Shown here: positions 10,391 through 19,075 of the stretch, piece by piece
How positions within the stretch are numbered: position 1 is the first letter of the stretch
How the letters are laid out: each line of letters starts with the position of its first letter
From: Bradyrhizobium frederickii
GTDB lineage: Bacteria > Pseudomonadota > Alphaproteobacteria > Rhizobiales > Xanthobacteraceae
Assembly (NCBI RefSeq): GCF_004570865.1
Contig: NZ_SPQS01000009.1
Span: 186,001 to 250,000, forward strand
Reading direction: 5' to 3'
DNA: 64,000 nucleotides
Notes under the pieces: model-generated
Databases searched by the model: none
Seen by the model: the letters and a program-made list of their open reading frames with translations, nothing else
Told to the model about the DNA's origin: nothing
Position numbers and translations under genes: made by a program

Positions 10391-10696
10391 ATGAGAATTC
10401 TCACAGTTTTAGCAGCCGCAGCCAGTACGCTTATCGTGACCGCGGCATCGGCAGCCCCGCTTTCCCTCGGCACACCGCCCACGCCGGAGAGCAGCCTTCA
10501 GAATGTTCGCATGGTCTGCAACGAAGACGGACGGTGCTGGCGCGAACGTAGCGAAAGGCGCGTCATCATCCGCGAAGGGCGCGATGCCTACGGATATGCA
10601 CCACGTGAGCGCTACATCGAGCGGCGTGGCTATGAAGACCGCGGCGGCGTCGGCATCCGCGCGCCCGGCGTGAGCGTCGGGATCGGCACCTACTGA
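10391..10696 (+). CDS. Small secreted arginine/tyrosine-rich hypothetical protein
   Basis: 101 residues with a Sec signal peptide (ILTVLAAAASTLIVTAASA). The mature protein has a Cys pair (MVCNEDGRCW) followed by a highly charged Arg/Glu/Tyr region and a Gly/Val tail. Proteins of this look are common in Bradyrhizobium. GGGAG precedes the start and a Rho-independent terminator follows 24 bases after the stop, so it is probably monocistronic. Function unknown. Confidence 0.75.
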   Translation: MRILTVLAAAASTLIVTAASAAPLSLGTPPTPESSLQNVRMVCNEDGRCWRERSERRVIIREGRDAYGYAPRERYIERRGYEDRGGVGIRAPGVSVGIGTY

Positions 10697-10720
10697 GAGA
10701 CGAAGCCAGCCGATGCAAGA

Positions 10721-10748
10721 GGTCGCGGTGCAATCCGCGGCCTTTTTT
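10721..10748 (+). terminator. Rho-independent terminator
   Basis: Stem GGTCGCGG / CCGCGGCC (one G-T pair), loop TGCAAT, then TTTTTT. It ends the transcript of the small secreted protein gene just upstream. Confidence 0.85.
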
Positions 10749-10943
10749 GTCGAATTTTCGGGCGATCGCCAGAGGCAACGCGCCGAAAGGCCGATGCATA
10801 GACAGCATCAACCACCTAAATTGTCGCGCTGCTCTGGCTATTCCGGGCATGGAACGCCATATCACCGATATCACCGCACGCCCCTCGGCTGTCATCGGTG
10901 ACTGAGAGCGTCAGGCTCCCGCCGCGACCAAGAGGCGGTCAAC

Positions 10944-11051
10944 ATGTCACGAATCTTCCCGTCCATCATCAACGAGTGGCTCGTTCCGCACGTGCTGCGA
11001 CCGATCTATTTCGTGCTGCCGATCGCCTTTGCGATGCTGCTTCAATGGTAG
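10944..11051 (+). CDS. Possible 35-residue membrane peptide
   Basis: Short frame with AGAGG 8 bases upstream. It encodes an amphipathic start (MSRIFPSIINEW) followed by a hydrophobic span (PIYFVLPIAFAMLLQW) that could cross the membrane. The last codons overlap the ATG of the next frame (11045), suggesting translational coupling. No family recognised; small size keeps confidence low. Confidence 0.45.
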   Translation: MSRIFPSIINEWLVPHVLRPIYFVLPIAFAMLLQW

Positions 11052-11278
11052 ATCACCGCGACGGACCCGCAAAATCTGCTCAGGCCGACAAGCGGCACCG
11101 CCAGGCGGCGCCGGCTCAGCCGTCCCTGGCTTGCAAGCTGGACGTCAAGGCATCGGACGCTCGCGACAGAGCCCGGAACATGCCGCTCGGCGAGGAGCGA
11201 GCAGAGGCGACGCAAGAGGCTATGATCCTCGAGAACGCCGCGGACATGCTCAGGCATTTCGGCACGCGGGCCAGCTGA
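11045..11278 (+). CDS. Small hydrophilic hypothetical protein, 77 residues
   Basis: Charged Ala/Arg/Asp-rich protein without signal peptide or membrane segment. The helical C-terminus (EEAMILENAADMLRHF-like) resembles small stress-related Bradyrhizobium proteins. The ATG at 11045 overlaps the stop of the preceding 35-codon frame. Its end abuts the convergent kinase gene by one base. Reality is supported by coding-like composition, not by a family. Confidence 0.5.
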   Translation: MVDHRDGPAKSAQADKRHRQAAPAQPSLACKLDVKASDARDRARNMPLGEERAEATQEAMILENAADMLRHFGTRAS

Positions 11279-11279
11279 C

Positions 11280-12464
11280 TCACGCGACCGCGGCGATCGA
11301 GCCGAGCGGCACGTCCAGCGCGTAAACGAATCCGCCCCGTTCATATGCGAGGCTCACCTGCCCGGTCAGTTGCTGGCCCAGAGACCCCATCATCCGGGTG
11401 CCGAAGCTCCGCCGTGTGGGGGGCTCGACCGGGGGACCGCCCCTTTCAGTCCAGACCAGGCGAAGCCTCTGCTTCAACTCATCGATCGCCCACGAAATCT
11501 CGACGCGGCCTGTCGGGACGGACAGCGCGCCGAACTTGGTGGTGTTGGTGCACAGCTCGTTCAACGTCATCGCAAGCGCAATGACGGCGACGGAGGTAAT
11601 CCTGATATCCGGTCCGTTGAAGTGGAAGCGTCTGCCGCCCTGACTGTCGTAGGGCTCCGTTGCGCTGCTCAGCGTGTGGGTCAGGCTCGCATCGGCCCAA
11701 CTCACCTGCATCAGCAGATCATGGGCTCGCCCCAATGCGAGCAGCCTGCCCTCCATGGCCTTCTGTCCGTGCTCGATACTCGGTGCTCCGCGGAAGCTCT
11801 GGGATGCGATCGCACTCACCATGGCAAGCGTATTCTTGACGCGATGATGAAGCTCGCCGAGGATCAGCTTCTGCAATTTGTCGGCGGCACTGCGCTGCTC
11901 GGCATCGATGCCGGCCTGAATGATCAGGGCCCGCGCGTCGATCTCGGCCTGTTCGAGCAGCAAGCGAAGGCTGTCGTTCTCGGCAGACAGAGAAACCTCC
12001 TGCTCCGACCGGGAGGGGGAGGCGCGCGCGGCGTCGGACGCGCCATCGAGCGTCCAATCGCCTGCCGTCGGAACGATCTGCAAAGCACCCGCGCCCACCA
12101 TGGTCTTAAGCTCGGTGATCATTTGCTCGACACCGAGCGGTTTACCGAAAAATCTGCTGTTCGCCGGCCGTTCCGCCTCGGACGGCTTGACCTGGCCGGA
12201 CACCAGAATGATCTTGATCAAGGGCCAGCGCTCGTGCACCGCATGGGCGAGCTTGAGGCCGTCGATACTTCCCGGCATTTGAATGTCGGTCAGCAGCAGC
12301 GAGATGTCCGATCGGGACTCCAGAACCGAGATTGCCTCGTCGGCATTGATCGCCTCGATGGGACAGAGCCCGGCATCCTCCACGATGTCGACCGCACGCA
12401 TCCGCAGGATCATCTCGTCCTCCACGATGAGAACATTCGGCACCTGGGTTGGCTCTATCGACAT
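11280..12464 (-). CDS. Response regulator-HWE-type histidine kinase hybrid
   Basis: 394 residues. An N-terminal receiver domain (1-125) has acidic residues in VEDE (14-17) and phospho-acceptor Asp60 in LLTDIQMPG. A coiled linker (155-200) leads to a HisKA_2/HWE-type dimerisation region with phospho-histidine in ELHHRVKN (204-211) and an HATPase domain with LNELCTNTTKFGAL. There is no sensor or membrane segment, so it takes its signal through the receiver. This is the architecture of soluble kinases of the alphaproteobacterial general stress or light pathways. ATG at 12464 precedes the receiver directly. No partner PhyR/NepR lies in the window. Confidence 0.88.
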   Translation of the reverse strand: MSIEPTQVPNVLIVEDEMILRMRAVDIVEDAGLCPIEAINADEAISVLESRSDISLLLTDIQMPGSIDGLKLAHAVHERWPLIKIILVSGQVKPSEAERPANSRFFGKPLGVEQMITELKTMVGAGALQIVPTAGDWTLDGASDAARASPSRSEQEVSLSAENDSLRLLLEQAEIDARALIIQAGIDAEQRSAADKLQKLILGELHHRVKNTLAMVSAIASQSFRGAPSIEHGQKAMEGRLLALGRAHDLLMQVSWADASLTHTLSSATEPYDSQGGRRFHFNGPDIRITSVAVIALAMTLNELCTNTTKFGALSVPTGRVEISWAIDELKQRLRLVWTERGGPPVEPPTRRSFGTRMMGSLGQQLTGQVSLAYERGGFVYALDVPLGSIAAVA

Positions 12465-12669
12465 GGTGATCTCGCTCTCTCTCGGTGGCCGAGGGAGTCT
12501 CGGCACCCGCGAATGCTCGTAAACCGATTGCCCCGGACCGACGCCGCGCCCATTGCTGCGCTTTTCGAGCGAAGAAGGCCAGCCAATTCGCCGCGTCTGC
12601 GGTGCCTCGACTCAGCGCAGCTGGGGTGTGGGCTGATCCCTCAAGCGAGCGGATTGAACGAGGACCGAA

Positions 12670-12921
12670 CTATCGCCGGGCAGTCACAAGGCGAGCTTCG
12701 TGGATCTTCGTTCCAGAGCCGGCGTGGCGCAAACAGGATGTGGGAAAGTCCGGCCAGACCTGTGCCGAGCAATCCGGGAAAGCTGCTCGGATTTCGAGCC
12801 GGTCGCCTTTGGCCAGCGCCACGAGCTCGTCCGCCTGCACTTTTGGAGCAAAAGGCGGCAAAGCGATCACCGCCGCTCCGAGGAGCATGAAGATCGCGAG
12901 GGATGACAGGGATCTCACCAT
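12670..12921 (-). CDS. Small secreted hypothetical protein
   Basis: 83 residues with a signal peptide (MVRSLSSLAIFMLLGAAVIA, predicted end near QADE). The mature part is about 50 residues with DRLEIRAAFPDCSAQVWPDF and two Cys that could pair. Short proteins with this pattern recur in Bradyrhizobium. It is in another frame from two longer but implausible open frames over the same bases. Function unknown. Confidence 0.65.
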   Translation of the reverse strand: MVRSLSSLAIFMLLGAAVIALPPFAPKVQADELVALAKGDRLEIRAAFPDCSAQVWPDFPTSCLRHAGSGTKIHEARLVTARR

Positions 12922-13037
12922 TTTGCTCTGCTGACTTCTGGTCTTCGATCCCGCCACGGTCGAGGATCCGCCAGGACAACAACCATAACGTGATATCGTT
13001 CCACGCAATAGATTTGAACCATTGGCCCTGCCAATCG

Positions 13038-13057
13038 TCTTCCTCCCTGGAGGAAGA
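13038..13057 (+). promoter_or_regulatory. Inverted repeat enclosing a Shine-Dalgarno site
   Basis: Arms TCTTCCTCC and GGAGGAAGA separated by 2 bases. The right arm is the ribosome-binding site of the small gene starting at 13062. In RNA the left arm would pair with the site and could block translation. No ligand-binding fold is visible. Confidence 0.5.
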
Positions 13058-13061
13058 ACAC

Positions 13062-13220
13062 ATGATGGAAGACCAACTCGCCCGCCAAGAGCAGGTCGCT
13101 TTTCGTTTAGAACAATCCAGACGTCTGCTGCGAGGCGCGAAAGATCCCACGACCACGCAGCGCATTGGCAGGCTGATCGGCGACCTGGAGCGAGAGCAAG
13201 CGGAAGAAAACGAAAAGTGA
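13062..13220 (+). CDS. Small charged hypothetical protein, 52 residues
   Basis: Highly charged, probably helical cytoplasmic protein (MMEDQLARQEQVAFRLEQS opening, ends in Glu/Lys). A strong GGAGGAAG site lies 5-6 bases before the start and is itself inside a perfect inverted repeat. A second ATG is the next codon. No domain recognised. Confidence 0.65.
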   Translation: MMEDQLARQEQVAFRLEQSRRLLRGAKDPTTTQRIGRLIGDLEREQAEENEK

Positions 13221-13377
13221 GCCGCCGCCGCCGGTCGCAAACGCACCCCAACCGACATCTGATCACCGCCGTTAACCCTGTCGGCAAATGATTCGCCGCA
13301 GGCCGCCAGCCGCCGGCAAAGCTGCCTTATTGGCGCGGAGAATGCTCAGCGGCGCTAACTGAGGTTAGAGGCGCGTT

Positions 13378-13842
13378 ATGCTGAGAATGGCGTTGTTGGG
13401 CCTCGTCATCCTGTTGAGCGTGGGAATGCTCTCGGCAATGGAACTGAGCGCCCCACCGCGTCGCGCGGTCGCGATCGTCCAGCCGCCGGCCGAGCAGAGC
13501 GCGCGCATCTCTGCTTCGCATGATGCGCTGGCGAAGGCCGATCGCCTCGAAATTGCCGCGGCGGGCGGCGCGATGCCGGCGGAGGCAGCTTCGGGCGAAA
13601 GCCCCGTTGCTCCCCAAGACGTCCATGTCGGTTCATCCGCGCCGGCACCGATCGTCCGTCCTCGGCACGATGCGAAAACGAAAGCGACCGCCGAACGTCC
13701 CAAGCCGAAGCCAAAGGTGACCGTCGTCAAGCGAACCGCCAATGTTCAGCGTGCAAGAGCCGCCGGCGAGACCGAGCCCTGCCGGCTCAAGGCGTTCGGC
13801 GGCCTGCTCAAGGCGCTGAATTTGACCGGTTGCGAAATCTGA
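13378..13842 (+). CDS. Membrane-anchored or secreted hypothetical protein
   Basis: 154 residues. An N-terminal hydrophobic segment (MALLGLVILLSVGMLSAM) is followed by a Pro/Ala/Lys-rich disordered stretch (RPKPKPKVTVVKR) and a short C-terminal domain with two Cys (EPCRLKAFGG ... LTGCEI) that may form a disulfide. The layout suggests a periplasmic domain held by a linker. Function unknown. Confidence 0.7.
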   Translation: MLRMALLGLVILLSVGMLSAMELSAPPRRAVAIVQPPAEQSARISASHDALAKADRLEIAAAGGAMPAEAASGESPVAPQDVHVGSSAPAPIVRPRHDAKTKATAERPKPKPKVTVVKRTANVQRARAAGETEPCRLKAFGGLLKALNLTGCEI

Positions 13843-13910
13843 GGACTCCACAGGCATTTTCCCTGGCCTGACGTCTCGCAAACTCTTCCGATCATCCCTA
13901 AATTGCCCGC

Positions 13911-14933
13911 ATGAAAAAGATCGGATTCCTCTCCTTCGGGCATTGGACGCCCTCGCCGCAATCGCAGACCCGCTCCGCCAGCGACACGCTGCTGCAATCG
14001 ATCGAGCTTGCCGTCGCGGCCGAGCAGTTAGGGGCCGACGGCGCCTATTTCCGCGTGCATCATTTCGCCCGGCAGCTCGCATCGCCCTTTCCATTGCTCG
14101 CGGCCGTCGGTGCCAGGACGAGCCGCATCGAGATCGGCACGGCCGTGATCGACATGCGCTACGAGAACCCGCTCTACATGGTGGAGGACGCCGGAAGCGC
14201 CGACCTCATCGCCGGCGGCCGGCTGCAGCTCGGCATCAGCCGCGGCTCGCCCGAGCAGGTGATCGACGGCTGGCGCTACTTTGGTTATCGCCCGGCCGAA
14301 GGCCAGAGCGATGCCGATATGGGACGGCGCCATGCCGAGGTGTTCCTCGACCTCTTGCGCGGCGAAGGATTTGCCGAGCCCAATCCGCGGCCGATGTTTC
14401 CCAACCCGCCGGGCCTGTTGCGTCTGGAGCCGCATGCGCAGGGCCTGCGCGAGCGGATCTGGTGGGGCGCCGGCTCGAACGCGACGGCGGTGTGGGCGGC
14501 CAAGCTCGGCATGAACCTGCAGAGCTCGACGCTGAAGAACGACGAGACCGGCGAAGCCTTCCATGTGCAGCAGGCGGCGCAAATCCGTAGCTTTCGCGCG
14601 GCGTGGAAGGAAGCCGGCCACGCCCGCGAGCCCCGCGTGTCCGTCAGCCGCAGCATCTTCGCGCTGATGAACGATCGCGACCGCGCCTATTTCGGCGCGG
14701 AGCGCGGCGGCGAGGACCAGATCGGCTTCATCGATCCGCAGACCCGCGCCATCTTCGGCCGGAGCTATGCGGCCGAGCCGGACGTGCTGGTCGAGCAGTT
14801 GCGGCAGGACGAAGCGATCGCGGAGGCGGACACGCTGCTGTTGACGATCCCGAACCAGCTCGGCGTCGATTACTGCGCGCATGCGATCGAGGCTATCCTG
14901 AAGCACGTCGCGCCGGCGCTGGGGTGGCGGTGA
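13911..14933 (+). CDS. LLM-class flavin-dependent oxidoreductase
   Basis: 340-residue TIM-barrel protein of the luciferase-like monooxygenase family, using FMN or F420-type flavin. Visible features are the GADGAYFRVHHFARQ substrate-site segment, GTAVIDMRYENPLYMVEDAG and GRLQLGISRGSPEQV, all placed as in the group containing Bradyrhizobium LLM proteins of unknown substrate. Length is normal. It stands alone between two small-protein genes. Substrate unknown. Confidence 0.88.
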   Translation: MKKIGFLSFGHWTPSPQSQTRSASDTLLQSIELAVAAEQLGADGAYFRVHHFARQLASPFPLLAAVGARTSRIEIGTAVIDMRYENPLYMVEDAGSADLIAGGRLQLGISRGSPEQVIDGWRYFGYRPAEGQSDADMGRRHAEVFLDLLRGEGFAEPNPRPMFPNPPGLLRLEPHAQGLRERIWWGAGSNATAVWAAKLGMNLQSSTLKNDETGEAFHVQQAAQIRSFRAAWKEAGHAREPRVSVSRSIFALMNDRDRAYFGAERGGEDQIGFIDPQTRAIFGRSYAAEPDVLVEQLRQDEAIAEADTLLLTIPNQLGVDYCAHAIEAILKHVAPALGWR

Positions 14934-15033
14934 CATGAGCTGGCGCGGCACGACCAGAAGTCGCGATTGACTTCGCGCACCACCCCCGCCAATGATCCCC
15001 CCGGGGACTGTTGGACTGAATCAGGGGGTTGGA

Positions 15034-15495
15034 ATGGGCTTGCGTCCGGGGATCTTCGTTGCGGCTTTCTTGCTTGCGGGGTGTGCGTCAGGGCCGATGG
15101 GCAGCACGGCTCTGACAGATAACGTCAAGGCAAATAATGCGCGGCTGGTGGTCTATCGCTCATCCGCCCTGGGTTTCGCGATCCAGCCAAGCTATTCGGT
15201 CGACGGACGCTCCGTTGGAGGCAGTCAGGCTGCGGGTTTCCTGGCCTGCGACCTGCCTCCGGGCCGCCACGAGGTTGCGGTCAATAATCTTCCGCTGAGC
15301 AGCAATCTGTTCGGGTAGGGAAGCGAGAAGGTGAGCGTCGATCTGCGCGCCGGCAGCACCACCTATCTCTCCGCCCAGCCGCAGATGGGAATCATCACGC
15401 CCGGTGCAATCACGTTGATTCAGGTCACGGAAAGCCAGGGCCGTGCCGACGTCGCCAGCTTGCATCAGAGCAACAGCTCGTGCGGCAAGGCATGA
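15034..15495 (+). pseudogene. DUF2846-like lipoprotein gene interrupted by an amber codon
   Basis: Frame opening with a lipoprotein signal (FVAAFLLAGC lipobox, Cys19) and a beta-rich domain (ARLVVYRSSALGF, PPGRHEVAV) like DUF2846. A TAG at 15316-15318 ends it after about 94 codons. Past the TAG the same frame remains coding (GSEKVSVDLRAGSTTYLSAQ ...) to TGA at 15493-15495. A single CAG-to-TAG change would explain this, so it is a recent pseudogene, a readthrough gene or a sequencing error. It lies 28 bases before an M48 peptidase, probably in one transcript. Confidence 0.75.
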
Positions 15496-15523
15496 TCTGA
15501 GGCGCTGCGCTGCCGACACGCGG

Positions 15524-16591
15524 ATGAAACGCCTCGTCCTGCAAATCATCCTCCGCCTTGGCCGCTATGCGGTCCTTCCCGTCGTCGCGCTGGCCTGCAC
15601 GATCCTCGCCAGCTGGCTGATGATCATGGACCGGTACACGATTGCGGCGCTGGCCACGGCACCGATCGTGTTCACAATCTTCATGGCCGCGATGGCTCTC
15701 GCCATCGGGCTCCTGTTCCTGCCTTCGCGCAAGCATCGCAGCTTCGAGGCCGACGAGGAGACTGCCCCGGGGCTATGGGCCGTATGGAAGGAGCTCGATC
15801 GCAGCTTTGTCCGATCGAACCGCACTCTGCTGGTCGACACCGATTTCAACGCTTCGATCTCGGAAACGAGCCGGTATGCCGGATTGTTCGGGCAGCACGT
15901 CACGATGACCGTTGGTCTGCCATTGTTGATGATCCTGGATCAGCGGGCGGTTCGTGCCGTTATCGCTCATGAAGTGGCGCACGCCCGGCTTCGGCACACT
16001 TCGGGAGGCACCAACCTTGCGGACTTCATGACGGCAGCGGAGAACGTTTTCTTCTACGCCGATCCGGAGCAGACCGTTACCGGATATATTGTCCGCATCC
16101 TCCTCCATTCCCTGCTCGAAAGGCTCGAGAAGGAATACCGCGCGTTGTCGCGGGAGAACGAGCTTGCCGCCGATCTCGAAGCGGCCGAGCAGGTTGGACG
16201 CGGGGAGATGGCACGCGCGCTGGTGATGGTGGAGGTTTTTGGAACACGTCTGATCGATCTCATATTCGCCCCGCTGCAGAAGGAGGTGCTCGGCGCAATC
16301 AAGGCGCCATCACCGCCGTTCGCGCGAATCTCGGATCAGATCGCAACCATAAGAGCGCCCGGCCCCATGACCGCCGCCAGTCTGGGCCGCGAGCACGATC
16401 CCGACTCCACGCATCCGCCTTTGGGCCAGCGGCTGGCGAGCCTCGGATACACCGACATATCCGACGTCGGCGAGATCCAAGCGTCCGCAATTGACCAGCT
16501 TCTCTCACCAAACGCTGCCAACGAACTCGCCTTGCGATTCGATGAGGAATGGCGGAAGAAGGTCCAGGATTGGGTCAGCGTCGGCAGATGA
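15524..16591 (+). CDS. M48-family membrane metallopeptidase
   Basis: 355 residues. Two N-terminal membrane spans (about 12-65) precede a zinc protease domain with HEVAH (HExxH) in AVIAHEVAHARLRH and a downstream glutamate ligand in SRENELAADLEA. This matches the HtpX/Ste24-like M48 layout with the active site probably on the cytoplasmic side. It also resembles M48 proteins in which the third part ends in a short tail (THPPLGQRLASLGY). It likely acts in membrane protein quality control. The upstream lipoprotein frame is broken. Confidence 0.85.
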   Translation: MKRLVLQIILRLGRYAVLPVVALACTILASWLMIMDRYTIAALATAPIVFTIFMAAMALAIGLLFLPSRKHRSFEADEETAPGLWAVWKELDRSFVRSNRTLLVDTDFNASISETSRYAGLFGQHVTMTVGLPLLMILDQRAVRAVIAHEVAHARLRHTSGGTNLADFMTAAENVFFYADPEQTVTGYIVRILLHSLLERLEKEYRALSRENELAADLEAAEQVGRGEMARALVMVEVFGTRLIDLIFAPLQKEVLGAIKAPSPPFARISDQIATIRAPGPMTAASLGREHDPDSTHPPLGQRLASLGYTDISDVGEIQASAIDQLLSPNAANELALRFDEEWRKKVQDWVSVGR

Positions 16592-16657
16592 ACGTGCGGG
16601 ATCACGTGCAAACGACAACCCAATGCGCGGTGACGATTCATCGATATCCATCGCGCC

Positions 16658-18421
16658 TCAGGCGAACAGCTCGCGGTCCCTCCTGCTGGTTGGATCGTCC
16701 CAGTCCTTCTGCCACCACGGCTTCTCAGAAGGCCGCTTGGGCGGCAACTGAAGCTCGAGCACCTTCCTGCTCTTGCCCCTTGCGTCTTCCCGGGCGGAGC
16801 GGAAACGGTAGTGATCGTAGATGCGCAATGCTTCGATCATGTAGCTGGTCGCGACCGTCCGATCCTTGATCAGCACCAGGTTCTCGCCATTGTCGGTATC
16901 GGCGGGCTCGGAGAAATTGTATGAGCCAAGATAAACACGTGCATCATCGGTATTGAAATCGAGCACGACGAATTTGTGGTGCATCCGGGTGCCCCGGTGC
17001 TGACCGCCACTGCCGGAAAGTCCCGACGGCTCCGTCCTGAACGGAGCCGGCACATTGCCGGTCAAGGCCGACGAACGAACGACGCGCTTCTTGTTGTCGG
17101 CCGTCAATACGGCGACGCCCAAATTCCCGTTCTTCACGCGCGCATCGGCGATGCCAAGCGCGAACACGCTCCTGCTCTTGATGGCCCGACCGAGGGCAGG
17201 ACCGATCGGTCCATTTTTCATCTGACCCAGGAACGCCAAGGAAAAGAGAACACTGGATTTCGCCTTGGCTATGTCCTTGCCCACGACTGGCAGGAGCCCG
17301 TTCTCCTCGGTGTGCGGTGAAAAGGCGACCTTTCCATCGAGACCGCGCACACCCAGATCGCGCCAGCCCTTCGCCACCTTTGAATCGCGAAAGTCGCCCG
17401 CGGCTTCCGCCGAAAAATAGTTCTCAAAAACCTCGAAGTAATCGTCGACGGCATCCTTGCTGTTGACGATGACGGCATTGTTCGACTGCACGTAGAACCC
17501 GCGCCAGCTCATGTTGGTGGAGCCGTAGACGACCTTATGCACGCCCTTGCCGGAAACCGCGATGGACTTATGGTGCTGCAGGTCCGCCATGTGTTGGCGC
17601 TTGACATTGCCGGCCCCCGCCGTTTTGCGCAGGCGCCTCTCGGCGACGCTCTCGGGCGAATCCTTGGCCTTGTGCCCGCCGCCTTTTGCCGTCGAATCGT
17701 CGATGATGACCTTGAGCCTTTTTCCAAGCCTTTCAAGGCGGGTCAGGATTTCGGGCATGTTGAAGTCGTAAGCGATGACGCGAACATCGGCCTTGGCGGC
17801 GATCGCCTCATCCAACACGTCGAGGATCGACGCACGCGCTTCGAAGCCCATCCACTTGTAGGCCTCCTCGGCCTTCTTGTTCGTGGGCTTGAAAGTCAAA
17901 CCATCCTTCGCATCGTCGGGAATGAGACTGCCGAGCTTGCGGTCAGGCGCGAACTTCTCGACAAAGGATTGCGAGGACACATAGCCGCGGGTGAAAGCGA
18001 CGTTCAGCTTGCCAGGAATGGTTTCGCGCATCAGGGCGATCGAGGCTTCCTGCGGTTCGCCTCGACTGAGCGTTCCCAACTTGTCCATGAACATGGGTGT
18101 CACGCGATAGAGAAATTGTCCGTCCTTGTCGGCGTGCCAGGGGAAATGCACCCAGCGGAATTTCTGGATCGGCGCAACCGTGCTCGGGAGCAGCGGGTCG
18201 CTCGGCTTCTTGCGTTGACCGGGAAAGCCGATGCGATTGGGCACCGGCCAAAATCGGTCGGCCTTCGGCTCCTTGTACTCGATCGCAAAGCCGACGAAGT
18301 CGCGCGGTGGCTTGCCCTGTCGCCAATTCATCGCGAGCAGCAACATCCCGTCGCCGCGATGAATCTTCAGGGTGAACGGCGCGTTGGCGTTAGTGCCGGT
18401 GACCTGATAGGAATTCTTCAT
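16658..18421 (-). CDS. Phospholipase D-like protein with two HKD motifs
   Basis: 587 residues. An N-terminal part (1-140) of unknown fold opens with a beta-rich segment. Two PLD domains follow: HKD1 HHKSIAVSG...GSTN (283-303, with Ser in place of the usual Asp) and HKD2 HHKFVVLDF...GSYN (481-502). PLD-superfamily enzymes hydrolyse phosphodiesters of lipids or DNA. No signal peptide, so a cytoplasmic nuclease or a non-classically secreted enzyme are both possible. The start is preceded by GGGGGAG. Convergent with the M48 peptidase gene. Confidence 0.85.
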   Translation of the reverse strand: MKNSYQVTGTNANAPFTLKIHRGDGMLLLAMNWRQGKPPRDFVGFAIEYKEPKADRFWPVPNRIGFPGQRKKPSDPLLPSTVAPIQKFRWVHFPWHADKDGQFLYRVTPMFMDKLGTLSRGEPQEASIALMRETIPGKLNVAFTRGYVSSQSFVEKFAPDRKLGSLIPDDAKDGLTFKPTNKKAEEAYKWMGFEARASILDVLDEAIAAKADVRVIAYDFNMPEILTRLERLGKRLKVIIDDSTAKGGGHKAKDSPESVAERRLRKTAGAGNVKRQHMADLQHHKSIAVSGKGVHKVVYGSTNMSWRGFYVQSNNAVIVNSKDAVDDYFEVFENYFSAEAAGDFRDSKVAKGWRDLGVRGLDGKVAFSPHTEENGLLPVVGKDIAKAKSSVLFSLAFLGQMKNGPIGPALGRAIKSRSVFALGIADARVKNGNLGVAVLTADNKKRVVRSSALTGNVPAPFRTEPSGLSGSGGQHRGTRMHHKFVVLDFNTDDARVYLGSYNFSEPADTDNGENLVLIKDRTVATSYMIEALRIYDHYRFRSAREDARGKSRKVLELQLPPKRPSEKPWWQKDWDDPTSRRDRELFA

Positions 18422-18576
18422 TCGGCTCCCCCTGAAGCCTGGGAGGCAGATCCTATCAACACAATTCCTGATTGCAAGCGAGCGATGCCTGGCGCAGAAG
18501 GGGCGACGCCGGCCGGGCCGATGTCATGCTATCCCGGCCTTCCTGACGAACTAGCCGCCATCAGCCGGATCGCGCG

Positions 18577-18975
18577 ATGAATCAGCATCTATCCCTCGTC
18601 AGTCTCGTGGTCGCGGACTATGACGAAGCGATTGCCTTCTTCACGCATGCTCTGAATTTCGAGCTTTGCGAGGACACGCCGCTCGGTGGCGGCAAGCGCT
18701 GGGTGGTCGTGCGGCCGCGGGGCCAACTTGGTTCTGGCCTGCTCCTGGCGCGGGCGGACGGTCCGGCGCAGAAGTCGCGCATCGGCGACCAGACCGGCGG
18801 GCGCGTCTTCCTGTTTCTGGAAACGGATGATTTCGAGCGCGACCATGCGCGCATGATCGCCGCCGGCGTGCGTTTCGTCGCGGCGCCACGGCATGAGGCC
18901 TATGGCATCGTGGCGGTTTTCGAGGATCTCTGCGGCAACCGCTGGGACCTGATCCAGTCCATCAAACGCAGTTGA
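18577..18975 (+). CDS. VOC-family (glyoxalase/dioxygenase fold) protein
   Basis: 132 residues with the paired beta-alpha-beta-beta-beta fold (LSLVSLVVADYDEAIAFFTHAL opening in part, final VFEDLCGNRWDLIQ). Possible metal ligands are His4 and the Glu of VFED. VOC proteins include glyoxalases, fosfomycin-resistance enzymes and dioxygenases; nothing points to one of these. The start immediately follows a stretch upstream of PLD without obvious promoter. Confidence 0.85.
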   Translation: MNQHLSLVSLVVADYDEAIAFFTHALNFELCEDTPLGGGKRWVVVRPRGQLGSGLLLARADGPAQKSRIGDQTGGRVFLFLETDDFERDHARMIAAGVRFVAAPRHEAYGIVAVFEDLCGNRWDLIQSIKRS

Positions 18976-19035
18976 TTGACGAGCTGCCTGCCTCGCCGCT
19001 TCACGCCGGCGCCGCACACCGACGATCTTGCAGCC

Positions 19036-19067
19036 GCCCCGGCTTCCTTCGTCACCGAAGCCGGGGC
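19036..19067 (-). terminator. Perfect GC-rich hairpin, likely terminator of the 26-codon gene
   Basis: Arms GCCCCGGCTTC and GAAGCCGGGGC with a 10-base loop, located 9 bases after the stop of the minus-strand mini-gene at 19076. It could also stop transcripts from the VOC gene on the other strand. No T-run. Confidence 0.55.
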
Positions 19068-19075
19068 CTTCGCAT

